Below, piece after piece: positions 9,504 through 19,186 of a stretch of 64,000 nucleotides of DNA. The stretch spans positions 1-64,000 of the forward strand of contig NZ_JARUKY010000012.1 in NCBI RefSeq assembly GCF_029688925.1, in the 5' to 3' direction. The translations under genes and the position numbers were made by a program. Every line of letters begins with the position of its first letter. Positions within the stretch are counted from its first letter, which is position 1. The notes under the pieces were generated by a model, which was not told the origin of the DNA, did no database searches, and saw nothing but the letters and a program-made list of their open reading frames with translations. This DNA comes from Evansella sp. AB-P1 (lineage in GTDB: Bacteria > Bacillota > Bacilli > Bacillales > Salisediminibacteriaceae).

Positions 9504-10226
9504 ATGAAGACGAAGCAACAAATCCATTCAATATCAGATTTATTCAACAAAATGAAAATCGTTGATTTAACCCATACGTTAGAAGAAAACATTCCTGCGG
9601 TACCTATTCATTCTAAATTTGGACATCAACTATGGAATTCCTACCATTTAGGTGATCGTGCCTTAACCTATAATCTATCCATGAATGAACATACTGGAAC
9701 ACATGTGGATGCCTTCTCGCACTTTATTAAAGAGGGAGAATCGAATCAATTTATCAATGAGATCCCATTAGAGAAATTTTGTGGACCTTACTTAAGGATG
9801 GACTTCTCGTCACTTGGGCCTAAAGGGGAATTAACGAAAGAACTTATTGTTGAATGGGAAAAAAATCATAGGGGAATTCAAGAAGGGGATATTGTTTTAC
9901 TTTATTATGGCTGGTCAAAGTATTGGAAAAAACGTCCTGAAGATAAACAATTTATTCAAGATTGGCCTGGAGTTGGACGTTCCGCAGCGGAATACTTAGT
10001 TGAGAAAAAAATTAAGATGATAGGTGTAGATACTATTAATGTAGAAGTATATGAATCGAAGCTTTTCCCGGCCCATCATACTTTACTGGAACATCAAATT
10101 CCAATTGCTGAAAATCTAAATAACCTAGATATTATTGAGGAGACAGGTTATTTCATGGCGTTCCCTTTACCAATTAAAGGGGGATCTGGTTCACCAGTGA
10201 GGGCTGTGGCCTTTATAGAACAGTAA
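9504..10226 (+). CDS. Cyclase-family metal-dependent hydrolase (kynurenine formamidase-like)
   Basis: A 240-residue member of the cyclase family (PF04199), which includes kynurenine formamidase and isatin hydrolase, usually Mn- or Zn-dependent amidases or lactonases. The metal motif HTGTHVDAFSH is at residues 63-73, and a His-rich segment PAHHTLLEH near residue 190 completes the site. The ATG at 9504 is preceded by AAGGAGG at ideal distance; the longer frame from 9447 overlaps the SDR end and is not needed. No tryptophan-degradation genes are nearby. In this locus a sugar lactonase role after the SDR is an attractive but untested idea. Confidence 0.85.
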   Translation: MKTKQQIHSISDLFNKMKIVDLTHTLEENIPAVPIHSKFGHQLWNSYHLGDRALTYNLSMNEHTGTHVDAFSHFIKEGESNQFINEIPLEKFCGPYLRMDFSSLGPKGELTKELIVEWEKNHRGIQEGDIVLLYYGWSKYWKKRPEDKQFIQDWPGVGRSAAEYLVEKKIKMIGVDTINVEVYESKLFPAHHTLLEHQIPIAENLNNLDIIEETGYFMAFPLPIKGGSGSPVRAVAFIEQ

Positions 10227-10316
10227 TGTGCAATTTTTTTTTACATTAGTCTTGTCATTGTTTGGGATTTTAGTTGGAGAATTGTAAGTAGAAGAAAGTC
10301 GCAAGGAGGAGACAAA

Positions 10317-13220
10317 TTGAGAGTATACAATATGCGGACAAATAATGTGACTAATCCTTTAGGGTTTGAACTAGACAATCTAAGTTTATCTTGGGTGGTT
10401 GATGGAGAGGGAAGTGATTCTAAGTACCAATCGGCTGCTAGAGTGGAAATAGCTTCATCATCGGATTTCAATGATATTCTATTTGATAGCGGAAAAAAAG
10501 AAGACATAAATTTTCTAGGATACGAACCAACATTAGAATTACAACCACGTACACGATATTATTGGCGGGTAACTGTGTGGGGTGACAAAAGTGATAATAC
10601 AGTTAGTGATACAGCTTGGTTTGAGACAGGGAAAATGAAAGAAGAGTGGAATGGGAAGTGGATAACGCCTAGTTTACCATCCGATACACACCCGATTATT
10701 AGGCGACCATTCGAATTGGAAAAAGAAGTAGAAACAGCAAGGATTTATATTACCGGACTGGGAATCTATCATCTTGAATTAAATGGGAAGAAAGTTAGTG
10801 ATGAGTTTTTGACACCTGGATTTCATTCTTATGATTTCTGGCTGCAATACCAAACCTACGATATAACAGATGATTTAAAGGAAGGAAAAAATGCTCTTGG
10901 TGTCATGTTAGGAAATGGGTGGTATAAAGGACGTATCGGATTTTTCCAAGGATATGAGAATGTATATGGCGATTCCTTTTCTCTTATAGCTGAAGTGCAT
11001 ATTACTTATAAAGATCAAACAACCGAAATAATCGCTACAGATGACACTTGGAAGTGTATGGAAGCTCCAATAACTTTTAGTGGTATTTATGATGGTGAAA
11101 TATACAATGCCAATATGGAAGATCATTTGTGGAGTTCTCCGGAATTAGGGGAAGAACCAGCTGGAAGTGTCTCTTATTGTGATGGATTTAGTAGTTTACA
11201 AGGACGATACGGTCTCCCAATTAAAGTGATGGAAGAATTGAAGCCGATAGAACTCATCCATACTCCAGCAGGGGAAGTTGTTTTAGATTTCGGTCAAAAT
11301 ATGACAGGATGGGTTCGATTTACGACCAGCGCGAAGAAGGATACCAAACAAAAACTAGAATATGGAGAAATCCTGCAAGATAGCAATTTCTATCGAGATA
11401 ACTTACGAACAGCAAAGGCACAATACACCTATATCTCTGATGGGAAGGAACGACTAGTGGAACCGAAGTTTACTTTTTATGGTTTTCGCTATGTTAAATT
11501 AGAGGGCTTTGGTGAAAATCCTTCATTAGAAGATTTTACAGGCTGTGTTGTTTATAGTGAGATTGATGAAGTAGGGGCCATCGAAACTTCCAACCCGCTA
11601 ATTAATAAGTTGTTCCAAAATGCCATGTGGGGACAAAAAGGGAACTTTCTTGATGTACCAACGGACTGCCCACAACGTGATGAACGGATGGGGTGGACAG
11701 GGGACGCACAAATATTTGCGTCTACTGCTTGCTTTAATATGTATTCCCCTGCGTTTTTCAAGAAGTATATGCATGATTTAAGGAAGGAACAACAGGCCCT
11801 TGAAGGTTCTGTGCCATTTATTGTCCCAATGATTAAGCCAGAGGGTGTAAAAGGGTTTATCATGGGTCATGGTTCCACTGCATGGGCAGATGCAGCAACA
11901 GTTATACCATGGATGACATACTTACATTACGGTAATAAGAGTTTGTTACGTTCTCAATTTGAAACGATGAAAGATTGGGTTGATTATCTCTATAGTATTG
12001 ATGAAAGTGCTGGTAGTTCCCGTTTAATTACAAAAGGGATTCATTTAGGGGATTGGCTTGCCTTAGATGGGAAGGATCCGAATGAAGGGAAATTAGGAGG
12101 AACAGACCAATTTTTTATTGCTTCTGCTTATTATTATTACTCTACTACTCTTGTAGCGAAAGCGGCTTTTGCTTTAGAAAAACAGGAGGTAGTTAAAAAG
12201 TATGAAAAGCTAGCTTTCGAAATAAAGGAAGCAATCATCAACGAATATGTAACTGCGAACGGAAAGTTAGCAATCGATACTCAAACAGGGTTCATTCTTG
12301 CTCTCTATATGGATTTAGTGAATGAGGATCAGAAAGGAAGAGTAGCAGAGGACTTGAAACGAAAACTTATTGATAGTGATATGCATTTACAAACTGGTTT
12401 TGTAGGAACTCCATATTTCTGTCATGCATTATCAAGTTATGATGGAAATGAATATGCTTATAGTTTGTTACTAAATGAAGATTACCCTAGTTGGATTTAT
12501 GCCATTAAACTTGGTGCTACAACGATCTGGGAAAGATGGAATTCTGTTTTGGAAGATGGAAGTATAAGTAGTACAGGAATGAATTCACTGAATCATTATG
12601 CTTATGGATCAATCGTCGATTGGATGTATCAGCATATGTGTGGTATTCAGCCAAATGATAGTTACCCTGGATTTCAACGATTTACATTAGAACCTAAACC
12701 AGATGGCAGGTTGACGTATGCAAATGGAGAGATTGTATCGTCTTCAGGAACCATCAAATCTGGTTGGAAGTTGTCAAAAGATCAGACCATTACTTTTACA
12801 TTTACTGTTCCATTCAATACAACGGCAGATGTTGTTTTGCCAGATGCTGCTGTTGATTCAATAAAAGTTGTAGGCGGAACTATTGAGTCAATAAAGGCAG
12901 AGCAGCGAGGAGAAGCCGTTGTTGGTCAGCTAACTCCAGGAGAGTATGAAATAACTTATACACTTCAAAAAGAGTATGTTAAGACGTACAACCTTGACAG
13001 CACATTAAGAGAATTACTTGTTAATGGAGCAACAAGAAATATAATTGAGAAAGAACTACAATATCATAATGAAACACAAGAGCTATATAAGGGAGAGTTA
13101 CTAGACATCCCACTTCGAGACATCAGAAATATTGAAATGGTTAGAAGCTATGTTTCAGAAGAGAGATTGGCGAAGGTGGAGGAGATGTTGAGGGACATAC
13201 TAGGGACTTTGTCCCAGTAG
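10317..13220 (+). CDS. Alpha-L-rhamnosidase, GH78
   Basis: A 967-residue intracellular glycoside hydrolase family 78 enzyme (no signal peptide) that should release L-rhamnose from rhamnogalacturonan or rhamnosides. Order: N-terminal Ig-like and Bac_rhamnosid_N domains (1-320), a concanavalin-like domain, the (alpha/alpha)6 barrel (about 410-790) and C-terminal beta domains. The acidic active-site motif DCPQRDERMGWTGD spans residues 450-463, and the distal catalytic Glu is residue 739 in TTIWERW. An extra 80-residue helical tail with no match I recognise follows position 885. TTG at 10317 is chosen because AAGGAGG lies six bases upstream. It closes the YesLMN-transporter locus. Confidence 0.92.
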   Translation: MRVYNMRTNNVTNPLGFELDNLSLSWVVDGEGSDSKYQSAARVEIASSSDFNDILFDSGKKEDINFLGYEPTLELQPRTRYYWRVTVWGDKSDNTVSDTAWFETGKMKEEWNGKWITPSLPSDTHPIIRRPFELEKEVETARIYITGLGIYHLELNGKKVSDEFLTPGFHSYDFWLQYQTYDITDDLKEGKNALGVMLGNGWYKGRIGFFQGYENVYGDSFSLIAEVHITYKDQTTEIIATDDTWKCMEAPITFSGIYDGEIYNANMEDHLWSSPELGEEPAGSVSYCDGFSSLQGRYGLPIKVMEELKPIELIHTPAGEVVLDFGQNMTGWVRFTTSAKKDTKQKLEYGEILQDSNFYRDNLRTAKAQYTYISDGKERLVEPKFTFYGFRYVKLEGFGENPSLEDFTGCVVYSEIDEVGAIETSNPLINKLFQNAMWGQKGNFLDVPTDCPQRDERMGWTGDAQIFASTACFNMYSPAFFKKYMHDLRKEQQALEGSVPFIVPMIKPEGVKGFIMGHGSTAWADAATVIPWMTYLHYGNKSLLRSQFETMKDWVDYLYSIDESAGSSRLITKGIHLGDWLALDGKDPNEGKLGGTDQFFIASAYYYYSTTLVAKAAFALEKQEVVKKYEKLAFEIKEAIINEYVTANGKLAIDTQTGFILALYMDLVNEDQKGRVAEDLKRKLIDSDMHLQTGFVGTPYFCHALSSYDGNEYAYSLLLNEDYPSWIYAIKLGATTIWERWNSVLEDGSISSTGMNSLNHYAYGSIVDWMYQHMCGIQPNDSYPGFQRFTLEPKPDGRLTYANGEIVSSSGTIKSGWKLSKDQTITFTFTVPFNTTADVVLPDAAVDSIKVVGGTIESIKAEQRGEAVVGQLTPGEYEITYTLQKEYVKTYNLDSTLRELLVNGATRNIIEKELQYHNETQELYKGELLDIPLRDIRNIEMVRSYVSEERLAKVEEMLRDILGTLSQ

Positions 13221-13589
13221 AATTCATCAAAAGCGGGAAAAATCACAAATAAAATAGGTCTTAAAAGGTTTCCATAAATTTAATTTTGTGGGAACTTTTT
13301 TTTGTGGGAACTTTTTAAAAAGCTGAAACGTCAAAATTATGAGGTTTTACTGTTAATAATAGGATTATTTTTTTTAAAAGAAGGGAGGAATTTAATATTG
13401 TTATTAAATAACACCATTTTTTAAGTTTCTTAGTATAGGTGTTTTCACTTATATCAGTGAAATTAAATGATCAATATGCAGATAGTGAAGATCGTTTTTT
13501 ATGAACTAATTGATTGGAAAACAATGTTAAACTAATGGGGGGGATTCCGGAACTAGTAACATTGTATAAAATAAAAAGGTGGGTTAATC
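13221..13589. other. Intergenic region after the rhamnosidase gene
   Basis: No gene is seen. It holds a terminator (listed separately) whose 3' arm TTGTGGGAACTTTTT is duplicated in tandem (about 13284-13316), then AT-rich sequence leading to the next ribosome binding site AAGGTGGG. Confidence 0.5.
13263..13303 (+). terminator. Terminator after the GH78 gene
   Basis: AAAAGGTTTCCATAAA (13263-13278) pairs imperfectly with TTTTGTGGGAACTTTT (13284-13299), with G-U pairs and mismatches, and is followed by further T residues. Confidence 0.65.
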
Positions 13590-14090
13590 ATGAAAAGTTT
13601 TTTTCAATTATTATGCGTTTTATTATTTTTTTCAATACTTTCCATGGGGTGTCAGAGTAAAGATAATAACATTATTAAAGATTATTTTGTAGGTGTCGAG
13701 GAATACCTTCACGAGATCGATACCTTTATAAAAGATATCCCTGAACTTGTTCAAAATAATGAACTGGAAATGTCGAGGATCAACCTCATTGAAAATAGAA
13801 TCGAGCAAATGAAAGAAGAAATTGAACTCTTCAGAAGTTTAGTTCCTCCAGAAACCTTAAAAAAACAGCATGAAGCCGCCCTTACCTATAATAATTCGTT
13901 TGAATTTTTACTGGAGCAATCCTTAAGAGAGATGAAAAAAGAAAATTTCCTATCCGAACAATCCAAGTTTTTTCTAACGGGATATTTTTCCACTAACGTT
14001 CAAAATAACTTGTCTCATCATCTAAAATATTTGATACTTGAAAAGAAACAAGAGGTGGGACATGATGGGATTAGCTTTGTAGAAGGGTAA
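13590..14090 (+). CDS. Small lipoprotein of unknown function
   Basis: A 166-residue predicted lipoprotein. The hydrophobic signal sequence ends in LSMGC with the lipidated Cys at residue 21. The mature part is helical and rich in Glu, Lys and Leu (about residues 35-130), which suggests coiled-coil segments. I do not recognise a named family. The AAGGTGGG ribosome binding site supports the ATG. It stands alone between a terminator and the nucleotidyltransferase gene. Confidence 0.7.
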   Translation: MKSFFQLLCVLLFFSILSMGCQSKDNNIIKDYFVGVEEYLHEIDTFIKDIPELVQNNELEMSRINLIENRIEQMKEEIELFRSLVPPETLKKQHEAALTYNNSFEFLLEQSLREMKKENFLSEQSKFFLTGYFSTNVQNNLSHHLKYLILEKKQEVGHDGISFVEG

Positions 14091-14176
14091 TAAATGATAG
14101 AAGTAGAATAATTTAAAAAGCAATAGTTTCTTGAATGTATTTTGGGTTTATGTTTTTTTCTAATGGAGGCGTTAGT

Positions 14177-14986
14177 ATGAGAGAACACATTATTGAAGTA
14201 GTTAAACAAATTGAGAAAGATAACTGTGTAAAAATATTATTCGCTTGTGAATCTGGCAGTAGAGCATGGGGATTCCCTTCTAAAGACAGTGATTATGATG
14301 TTCGGTTTATATATATCCATAATCCAAACTGGTATCTATCAATTGATCAAAAAAAAGATGTTATTGAAATACCTACTAGGGATCCTATATCAATTCCGAT
14401 TCATCCTTTATTAGACATAAGTGGATGGGAGTTAACAAAGGCACTTAGACTATTTAGAAAATCAAATCCTCCTCTTTTAGAATGGCTTAAATCAAGTATT
14501 GTTTATTACAAGTCCTATTCAACAATAGATAAAATGAGAGAACTAGATAAAAGTATATTTTCACCAACTTCTTGCTTATATCATTATTTGAACATGGCAA
14601 AAGGAAACTTCCGTGATTATCTTCAAGGAAATGAAGTTAGGATAAAGAAATACTTTTATGTACTTCGTCCAATATTAGCTGCGAAATGGATTGAAAAATA
14701 TAATACTATCCCACCAATGGAATTTCAATCATTATTAGAAGATATATTGCAACCTGGAGAATTAAAAGAGTCTGTTTCTAAATTATTAAAACGTAAGATA
14801 GCAGGAGAAGAGTTAAGTTTTGATACAAGAGTAGATATTATTAATGAATATCTAAACAAAACAATAGAACATTTAGAAACTTATACAAAAGGAATAAAAT
14901 TAGATATTCCTGATCCGACTCTGGAGCTTGACAAGTTATTTAGAAGTACATTAAAAGAAGTTTGGAATGAAGAGTTAACGGAATAA
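14177..14986 (+). CDS. Nucleotidyltransferase of the YcgL/RlaP family
   Basis: A 269-residue DNA polymerase beta-superfamily nucleotidyltransferase (YcgL-like, PF10127). The signature GSRAWGFPSKDSDYDVR, near residues 28-44, contains the G-S motif and the DxD metal ligands. Conserved downstream motifs include the WELTKALRLF and SNPPLLEWL segments. The natural acceptor of the nucleotide is unknown for this family. The ATG at 14177 follows TGGAGGCG; the frame runs 14 codons further upstream without a ribosome binding site. Confidence 0.85.
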   Translation: MREHIIEVVKQIEKDNCVKILFACESGSRAWGFPSKDSDYDVRFIYIHNPNWYLSIDQKKDVIEIPTRDPISIPIHPLLDISGWELTKALRLFRKSNPPLLEWLKSSIVYYKSYSTIDKMRELDKSIFSPTSCLYHYLNMAKGNFRDYLQGNEVRIKKYFYVLRPILAAKWIEKYNTIPPMEFQSLLEDILQPGELKESVSKLLKRKIAGEELSFDTRVDIINEYLNKTIEHLETYTKGIKLDIPDPTLELDKLFRSTLKEVWNEELTE

Positions 14987-15036
14987 TATTTTAGTTAATA
15001 AGCATAATCTGGTTCATAGGGAAAGGAAGGGTTAAC

Positions 15037-15342
15037 ATGGATTTTTTCATGGCAATTGCTCCTGTAGTAATAGTGGGAGGGATTGTAGTATTTGTGATTA
15101 AAAGGATTAATCATAAATATAACCAAGGTGACATAGTGGAGAAAAAATCAAAAAAGGATCAAGATTTATTAATTAGTTTAATACCAATGGGAATGCTTAT
15201 TGGTTGTGTTATGGGCGTTATTTTAGGCTTGATTATCCCAATCTCTTTACTAACTACAGTTAGTTTATGCACTGGAATAGGCTATTTATTTGGATATTTT
15301 GCATTTGAAATTTATAGTAAGAAGGAAACTATCATTCATTAG
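15037..15342 (+). CDS. Small membrane protein
   Basis: A 101-residue protein with three predicted membrane helices (about residues 4-22, 46-68 and 72-92). A charged cytoplasmic loop lies between the first two. An AAGGAAGG ribosome binding site precedes the ATG. No family is recognised. Confidence 0.6.
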   Translation: MDFFMAIAPVVIVGGIVVFVIKRINHKYNQGDIVEKKSKKDQDLLISLIPMGMLIGCVMGVILGLIIPISLLTTVSLCTGIGYLFGYFAFEIYSKKETIIH

Positions 15343-15463
15343 CTAGATATATTCCAAAAACTGAGATCAGTAAGAGAAATGTTAGATTATTTAGGACGGT
15401 TGAATAAAATCAACAATATTCTAACCTTCGTAAACCTGTACAGATACACAAGGAGGAAACCTG

Positions 15464-16234
15464 ATGTTCGAATCTTCTTTATACTTGTTAATTAATTCTT
15501 CTTGGGTAATCGTCGTACCTTTTTTGCTTTTATTAAATATCATCATTTTATTGAGTTGTATTGTAGTTGGAAATAAAATCGTTCATTTGTTTTATAAGAG
15601 ACGGATTTCATCTATCATAACCTCTCGTCCGTCGGAAATTTATTTAGCATCGTTGTCCGTTATACTTAATACGGTTGTGACGATCCTAGGCTTTTATTTA
15701 TGGAAAAATGAAGTCATTGTCTTAAGCACAACCTTTGGCTTCTTTGACTGGATCGATATTATCTTTTTACTTTTAATTATGGATTTTGTCATGTATATAT
15801 TCCATAGATTTGCACATCTAAAAAAAATCTATCCTCTCATTCATCGTACCCATCATCGTTATGAAGACCCAAGACCCATCACTTTATTTGCCCTAAATCC
15901 TCTTGAAAACCTAGGTTTTGGATTACTCTGGATTATCGTATTAACCATTTATCCAGCTTCCTGGATTGGAATATCTGGTTATCTTTTTCTTAATGTTGTA
16001 TTTGGTCTGATTGGCCATCTTGGAGTTGAACCATTTCCAAATTCATGGGTGAATCATCCCATCTTAAAATGGATTTCAACAAGTACCTACCATGCACAGC
16101 ATCATCAGCAAGAACATTACAACTACGGTTTCTACACAATCATATGGGATCGCTTATTTGGAACCCTGTCTCCAAGATATCTATCTGATTTTGGAAAAAC
16201 AGAGGAAGAGTCTCACAAACATATTGAAAGCTAG
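15464..16234 (+). CDS. Sterol desaturase / fatty acid hydroxylase family protein
   Basis: A 256-residue membrane enzyme of the fatty acid hydroxylase superfamily, which uses a His-coordinated di-iron centre to hydroxylate or desaturate lipids. The diagnostic His boxes are present: HRFAH and HRTHH around residues 117-133, and HAQHHQQEHYNYGF near residues 210-223. About four hydrophobic segments precede and separate them. AAGGAGGAAACCTG is an excellent ribosome binding site. The lipid substrate cannot be inferred. One copy of the dispersed GGGACGGTTCT repeat lies 45 bases after the stop. Confidence 0.88.
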   Translation: MFESSLYLLINSSWVIVVPFLLLLNIIILLSCIVVGNKIVHLFYKRRISSIITSRPSEIYLASLSVILNTVVTILGFYLWKNEVIVLSTTFGFFDWIDIIFLLLIMDFVMYIFHRFAHLKKIYPLIHRTHHRYEDPRPITLFALNPLENLGFGLLWIIVLTIYPASWIGISGYLFLNVVFGLIGHLGVEPFPNSWVNHPILKWISTSTYHAQHHQQEHYNYGFYTIIWDRLFGTLSPRYLSDFGKTEEESHKHIES

Positions 16235-16278
16235 TTTTCAAAAAGGTGATAAAATGTACATGTGAACAGTTCCTTTTA

Positions 16279-16305
16279 GAATCGCGGGGACGGTTCTCAC
16301 GATTC
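16279..16305. repeat. Dispersed palindromic repeat, copy 1
   Basis: The arms GAATCG and CGATTC flank the core CGGGGACGGTTCTCA. This is the first of thirteen sites of one repeat family in this window. It lies between convergent genes. Confidence 0.8.
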
Positions 16306-16370
16306 AAAATCCAGTATCTGGATGAGATGCAGAGTGTGGGGGGAATGCAATAGATTTCCATAAATAAAAG

Positions 16371-16417
16371 AAGCCGAAATGTGTATTTGATTGAATATCC
16401 TCATACACAATTCGGTT
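16371..16417 (-). terminator. Terminator of the dus gene
   Basis: AAGCCGAAATGTGTAT (16371-16386) pairs with ATACACAATTCGGTT (16403-16417). Read on the minus strand the hairpin is followed by a T-rich tail (CTTCTTTTATTTATG), consistent with termination of the minus-strand dus transcript. Confidence 0.8.
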
Positions 16418-16420
16418 CAT

Positions 16421-17449
16421 TTAGAGTTCTTCGTTTATTTCACTGTCACTGTTCCTTTTCCTGATCTCCTGGGACGACGTGCCTGTAAACTGTCCCAATT
16501 CAAAGTTGTCAAGTAATTCACGGACATCATCTGTTGATTCTGTGTTCATTAATTCATTTCTTAATGCACTAGCCCCTCGAAAGCCTTTCACATATATCTT
16601 GAAAAAGCGATGAAGAGCCTTAAACGAACGGAGCTCTAAACCGGAATATTTATCATGGAGATCCATATGCAATCGTAAAAGATCGAGTAACTCCTTACTA
16701 CTATGCTCTCTCGGCTCTTTTTCAAAGGCAAATGGATTATGGAAAATACCACGGCCAATCATAACCCCATCAACACCATATTGGTTGACGAGCTTCAAGC
16801 CAGTTTGACGGTCAAGAATATCACCATTGATCGTCAAGAGTGTATCTGGAGCTACCTCGTCACGAAGTTTTTTAATCTCCGGGATCAGCTCCCAATGTGC
16901 ATCTACTTTGCTCATTTCCTCTCTTGTCCGCAGATGAATGGAAAGATTTACGATATCTTGTTTCAATATGTGCTTCAGCCATTCCTGCCATTCTTCTATA
17001 TCCGTAAAACCAAGCCTAGTCTTTACACTTACTGGCAATCCTCCCGCTTTTGCTGCATGTATTAATTCTGCTGCAACTTCTGGACGACGGATAAGGCCAC
17101 TACCCTTCCCATGCCGTGCCACATTAGGTACAGGACAACCCATATTGATATCTAAACCCTTAAACCCAAGTTCCGCCATACCAATGCTCATTTTCCGAAA
17201 GTTTTCAGGCTTATCCCCCCATATATGGGCTACAATTGGTTGTTCATCCTCTGTAAAAGTCAGACGCCCACGGACACTTTGCTTTCCCTCTGGGTGACAA
17301 TAACTCTCACTGTTTGCAAACTCTGTAAAAAAAACATCAGGTCTTGCAGCTTCACTCACTACATGGCGAAAAACAACATCCGTCACTTCTTCCATTGGTG
17401 CCAATATAAAAAAAGGTCGTGGTAAATCACGCCAAAAATTATCTGTCAT
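16421..17449 (-). CDS. tRNA-dihydrouridine synthase (Dus)
   Basis: FMN-dependent tRNA-dihydrouridine synthase of 342 residues, which reduces uridines in the D-loop of tRNA with NADPH. The N-terminal APMEEVTD flavin-binding motif, the catalytic Cys105 in [10 protein letters not shown] and the GRGIFHNPF phosphate-binding motif are present. The sequence resembles the DusC/YfjN-like Bacillus branch rather than DusB. ATG at 17449 is chosen; a TTG four codons further up is possible, and neither has ideal ribosome-binding spacing. Monocistronic and followed by its own terminator. Confidence 0.92.
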   Translation of the reverse strand: MTDNFWRDLPRPFFILAPMEEVTDVVFRHVVSEAARPDVFFTEFANSESYCHPEGKQSVRGRLTFTEDEQPIVAHIWGDKPENFRKMSIGMAELGFKGLDINMGCPVPNVARHGKGSGLIRRPEVAAELIHAAKAGGLPVSVKTRLGFTDIEEWQEWLKHILKQDIVNLSIHLRTREEMSKVDAHWELIPEIKKLRDEVAPDTLLTINGDILDRQTGLKLVNQYGVDGVMIGRGIFHNPFAFEKEPREHSSKELLDLLRLHMDLHDKYSGLELRSFKALHRFFKIYVKGFRGASALRNELMNTESTDDVRELLDNFELGQFTGTSSQEIRKRNSDSEINEEL

Positions 17450-17563
17450 ACTCACCTTCAAATCCTCTCATGATGGGATATTAGGACAACCTATCCCAAA
17501 ATAAAATGTTCCTACTTCTTTTACACTTATACCATGTTTGAGCCCTTTTTATCAAACAGAACA

Positions 17564-17590
17564 GAATCATGGGGACGGTTCTCATGATTC
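17564..17590. repeat. Dispersed palindromic repeat, copy 2 (most regular)
   Basis: Perfect 7-bp arms GAATCAT (17564-17570) and ATGATTC (17584-17590) flank the core GGGGACGGTTCTC. It lies upstream of dus, so not every copy is at a gene 3' end. Confidence 0.85.
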
Positions 17591-17771
17591 AAAATCTTGT
17601 GCCAAGATATTATACTGAAGGGAAGGGAGTATGAGGAGTCAAATGGGGAGCATCCTTAATACGATTTATGGGGCAATTCTGTAGGAATAGTTTTTTTATC
17701 ATATTGTCTTAGTTCTCTCTTATAAGTAAAGTAAACTTAATATAATTCTTTTTAGAAGGAGATTGGTTTTA

Positions 17772-18167
17772 GTGAACAATACCCGAAGAGAAATAAAACT
17801 TATCATTCCAAATGGCTGTGACAATGCGCCAAGGAAAAAAATAGTTATTGAATTTACAGTTGCTTTATTTGAGCAGCAAAAAGAAAAAATTAAGGAATAT
17901 ATACAGGAATCTATTATATGGCATCAAATAAAGGAGAGTAAAAAAATAGAAGGTCAAGATTCATTCCTAACTAGTTTGCAGAGTGAAAAGAAAGAGATCA
18001 TTGAATGTTTAGAAATTTACCAAGTAATAACTCACGGGAAATTCGCTTCCATAAATGGTGTCATTTCATATACAAATGGAACAAAAATTGATTTCTGTGA
18101 TGTATATATGTTTAGTAATACTTCGAAGTCTGGAAAGGTAAAGGAAATAAAATCATATAGAATATAG
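17772..18167 (+). CDS. SnoaL/NTF2-like small protein
   Basis: A 131-residue protein. An N-terminal helical stretch (IVIEFTVALFEQQKEKIKEYI), a central WHQI segment and a C-terminal beta-rich half (residues 80-131) fit the NTF2-like/SnoaL cone fold, but the match is from pattern only. No catalytic residues can be assigned. GTG at 17772 is preferred because AGAAGGAG ends ten bases upstream; the earlier in-frame TTG sits almost on the ribosome binding site. Monocistronic. Confidence 0.65.
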   Translation: MNNTRREIKLIIPNGCDNAPRKKIVIEFTVALFEQQKEKIKEYIQESIIWHQIKESKKIEGQDSFLTSLQSEKKEIIECLEIYQVITHGKFASINGVISYTNGTKIDFCDVYMFSNTSKSGKVKEIKSYRI

Positions 18168-18769
18168 TCTTTAGATTAAAAGTTCCAATGATCAAGAAAA
18201 TTGAGCCATAAGAGAACAGCGGAAGAGGAATTTATATAAAAAATTTAAGTTATTAGGATAAGGACGAGTAGAATGTGAAGGTTGAGACAAAGGTGAAGCG
18301 GAAGCTGGATGAACAAGGGGTTGGTCAGATTTTTTCGTTATGAAACGTTGGCAGGTGATATGGAAGGGTACTAGGAGTGCCTTAGTGTTACATAGTCTGT
18401 GGTACAAGTAACCGTTCATTTAGCAGCTAGTTTAATAGTTTAGCTTTATAAACTGTAATGTAGTTTTAACTCTAAACCCTTCCGCGATCCGAAATTCTAC
18501 TGGTCGCGGTTATTTCGTTTGTTTAAAATAATGTAATATCGAATGAGAACTGTCTATGTGCTTTACATGAATACTTGTTCACAAGGGTACCATAGAATCA
18601 TCATTTTAAAAGCATAAACATAATTTATAAAATCGACAAAAATCGTCAATTTTTATGTTATAATCCTATTAATAGTTACTATACAGGAGTATAATGGCTG
18701 TTTCTTTTGGTTTTGTTACAAGCCATAAATGATTAATTTTATGAATGTTGTCAATTATTATGAGTTTTC
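18168..18769. other. Intergenic region with an orphan hairpin
   Basis: No gene is supported on either strand. It holds one GC-rich hairpin (listed separately) and an AT-rich run before the kinase remnant, with a TGTTATAAT extended -10-like element at 18656-18664 that lacks a good -35. Confidence 0.4.
18482..18516 (+). terminator. Hairpin, possible terminator
   Basis: CCGCGA (18482-18487) pairs with TCGCGG (18504-18509), followed by TTATTTCGTTTG. The stem is short and the T-run broken, so function is uncertain. Confidence 0.4.
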
Positions 18770-19033
18770 TTGGCTGTTACCTCAATTGCAGGTTTTCAGG
18801 ATAATGCTCTTTATATTATTGGAATACCAATTCACTTAATTTTCGTTATGTTATTAAACATTATATCTCTGTACTTATTAGGGAAAATCTTCAAACGGGA
18901 GGAGAAACGAAAAGTTTATAATGCTGAATCTACTCACGTTGAAGAGTTCCGTTCATTAGTTACTTCTGTTTGGTCTGACCGCCATGACCTAAACAATCAC
19001 TTAACGGTTATATCCGGATTTATGAAAATATAA
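18770..19033 (+). pseudogene. Truncated sensor histidine kinase
   Basis: An 87-residue fragment contains one or two membrane helices (residues 12-40), a linker and the start of a Spo0B/AgrC-type dimerisation helix with the phospho-acceptor motif RHDLNNHLTVISGF. It then hits a stop; the rest of the dimerisation helix and the ATPase domain are absent. No ribosome binding site precedes the TTG. It looks like the decayed middle of an AgrC-like (Spo0B-helix) kinase. Confidence 0.55.
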
Positions 19034-19186
19034 AACTTTTGTTCTTTAAAGGTGGTATCATTATTCGACTTACCTTTACTGCATATTTTAATGGATAATT
19101 ATCATGTTTTTCTATAATTACAAGTATTAAAACGTCCTAGCGTACTACTAATTTCATCAAAGTTTTATTACAAGAAAGGAGTTTTT

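Noticed and set aside
1-13220. Complete B. subtilis-like yes operon
   Set aside because: The YesLMN and importer genes match, but the unsaturated rhamnogalacturonyl hydrolases and lyases of that operon are absent, so I kept family-level names for most genes.
18636-18664. Sigma-A promoter before the kinase remnant
   Set aside because: A TGTTATAAT -10 is present, but no -35 lies at acceptable spacing.
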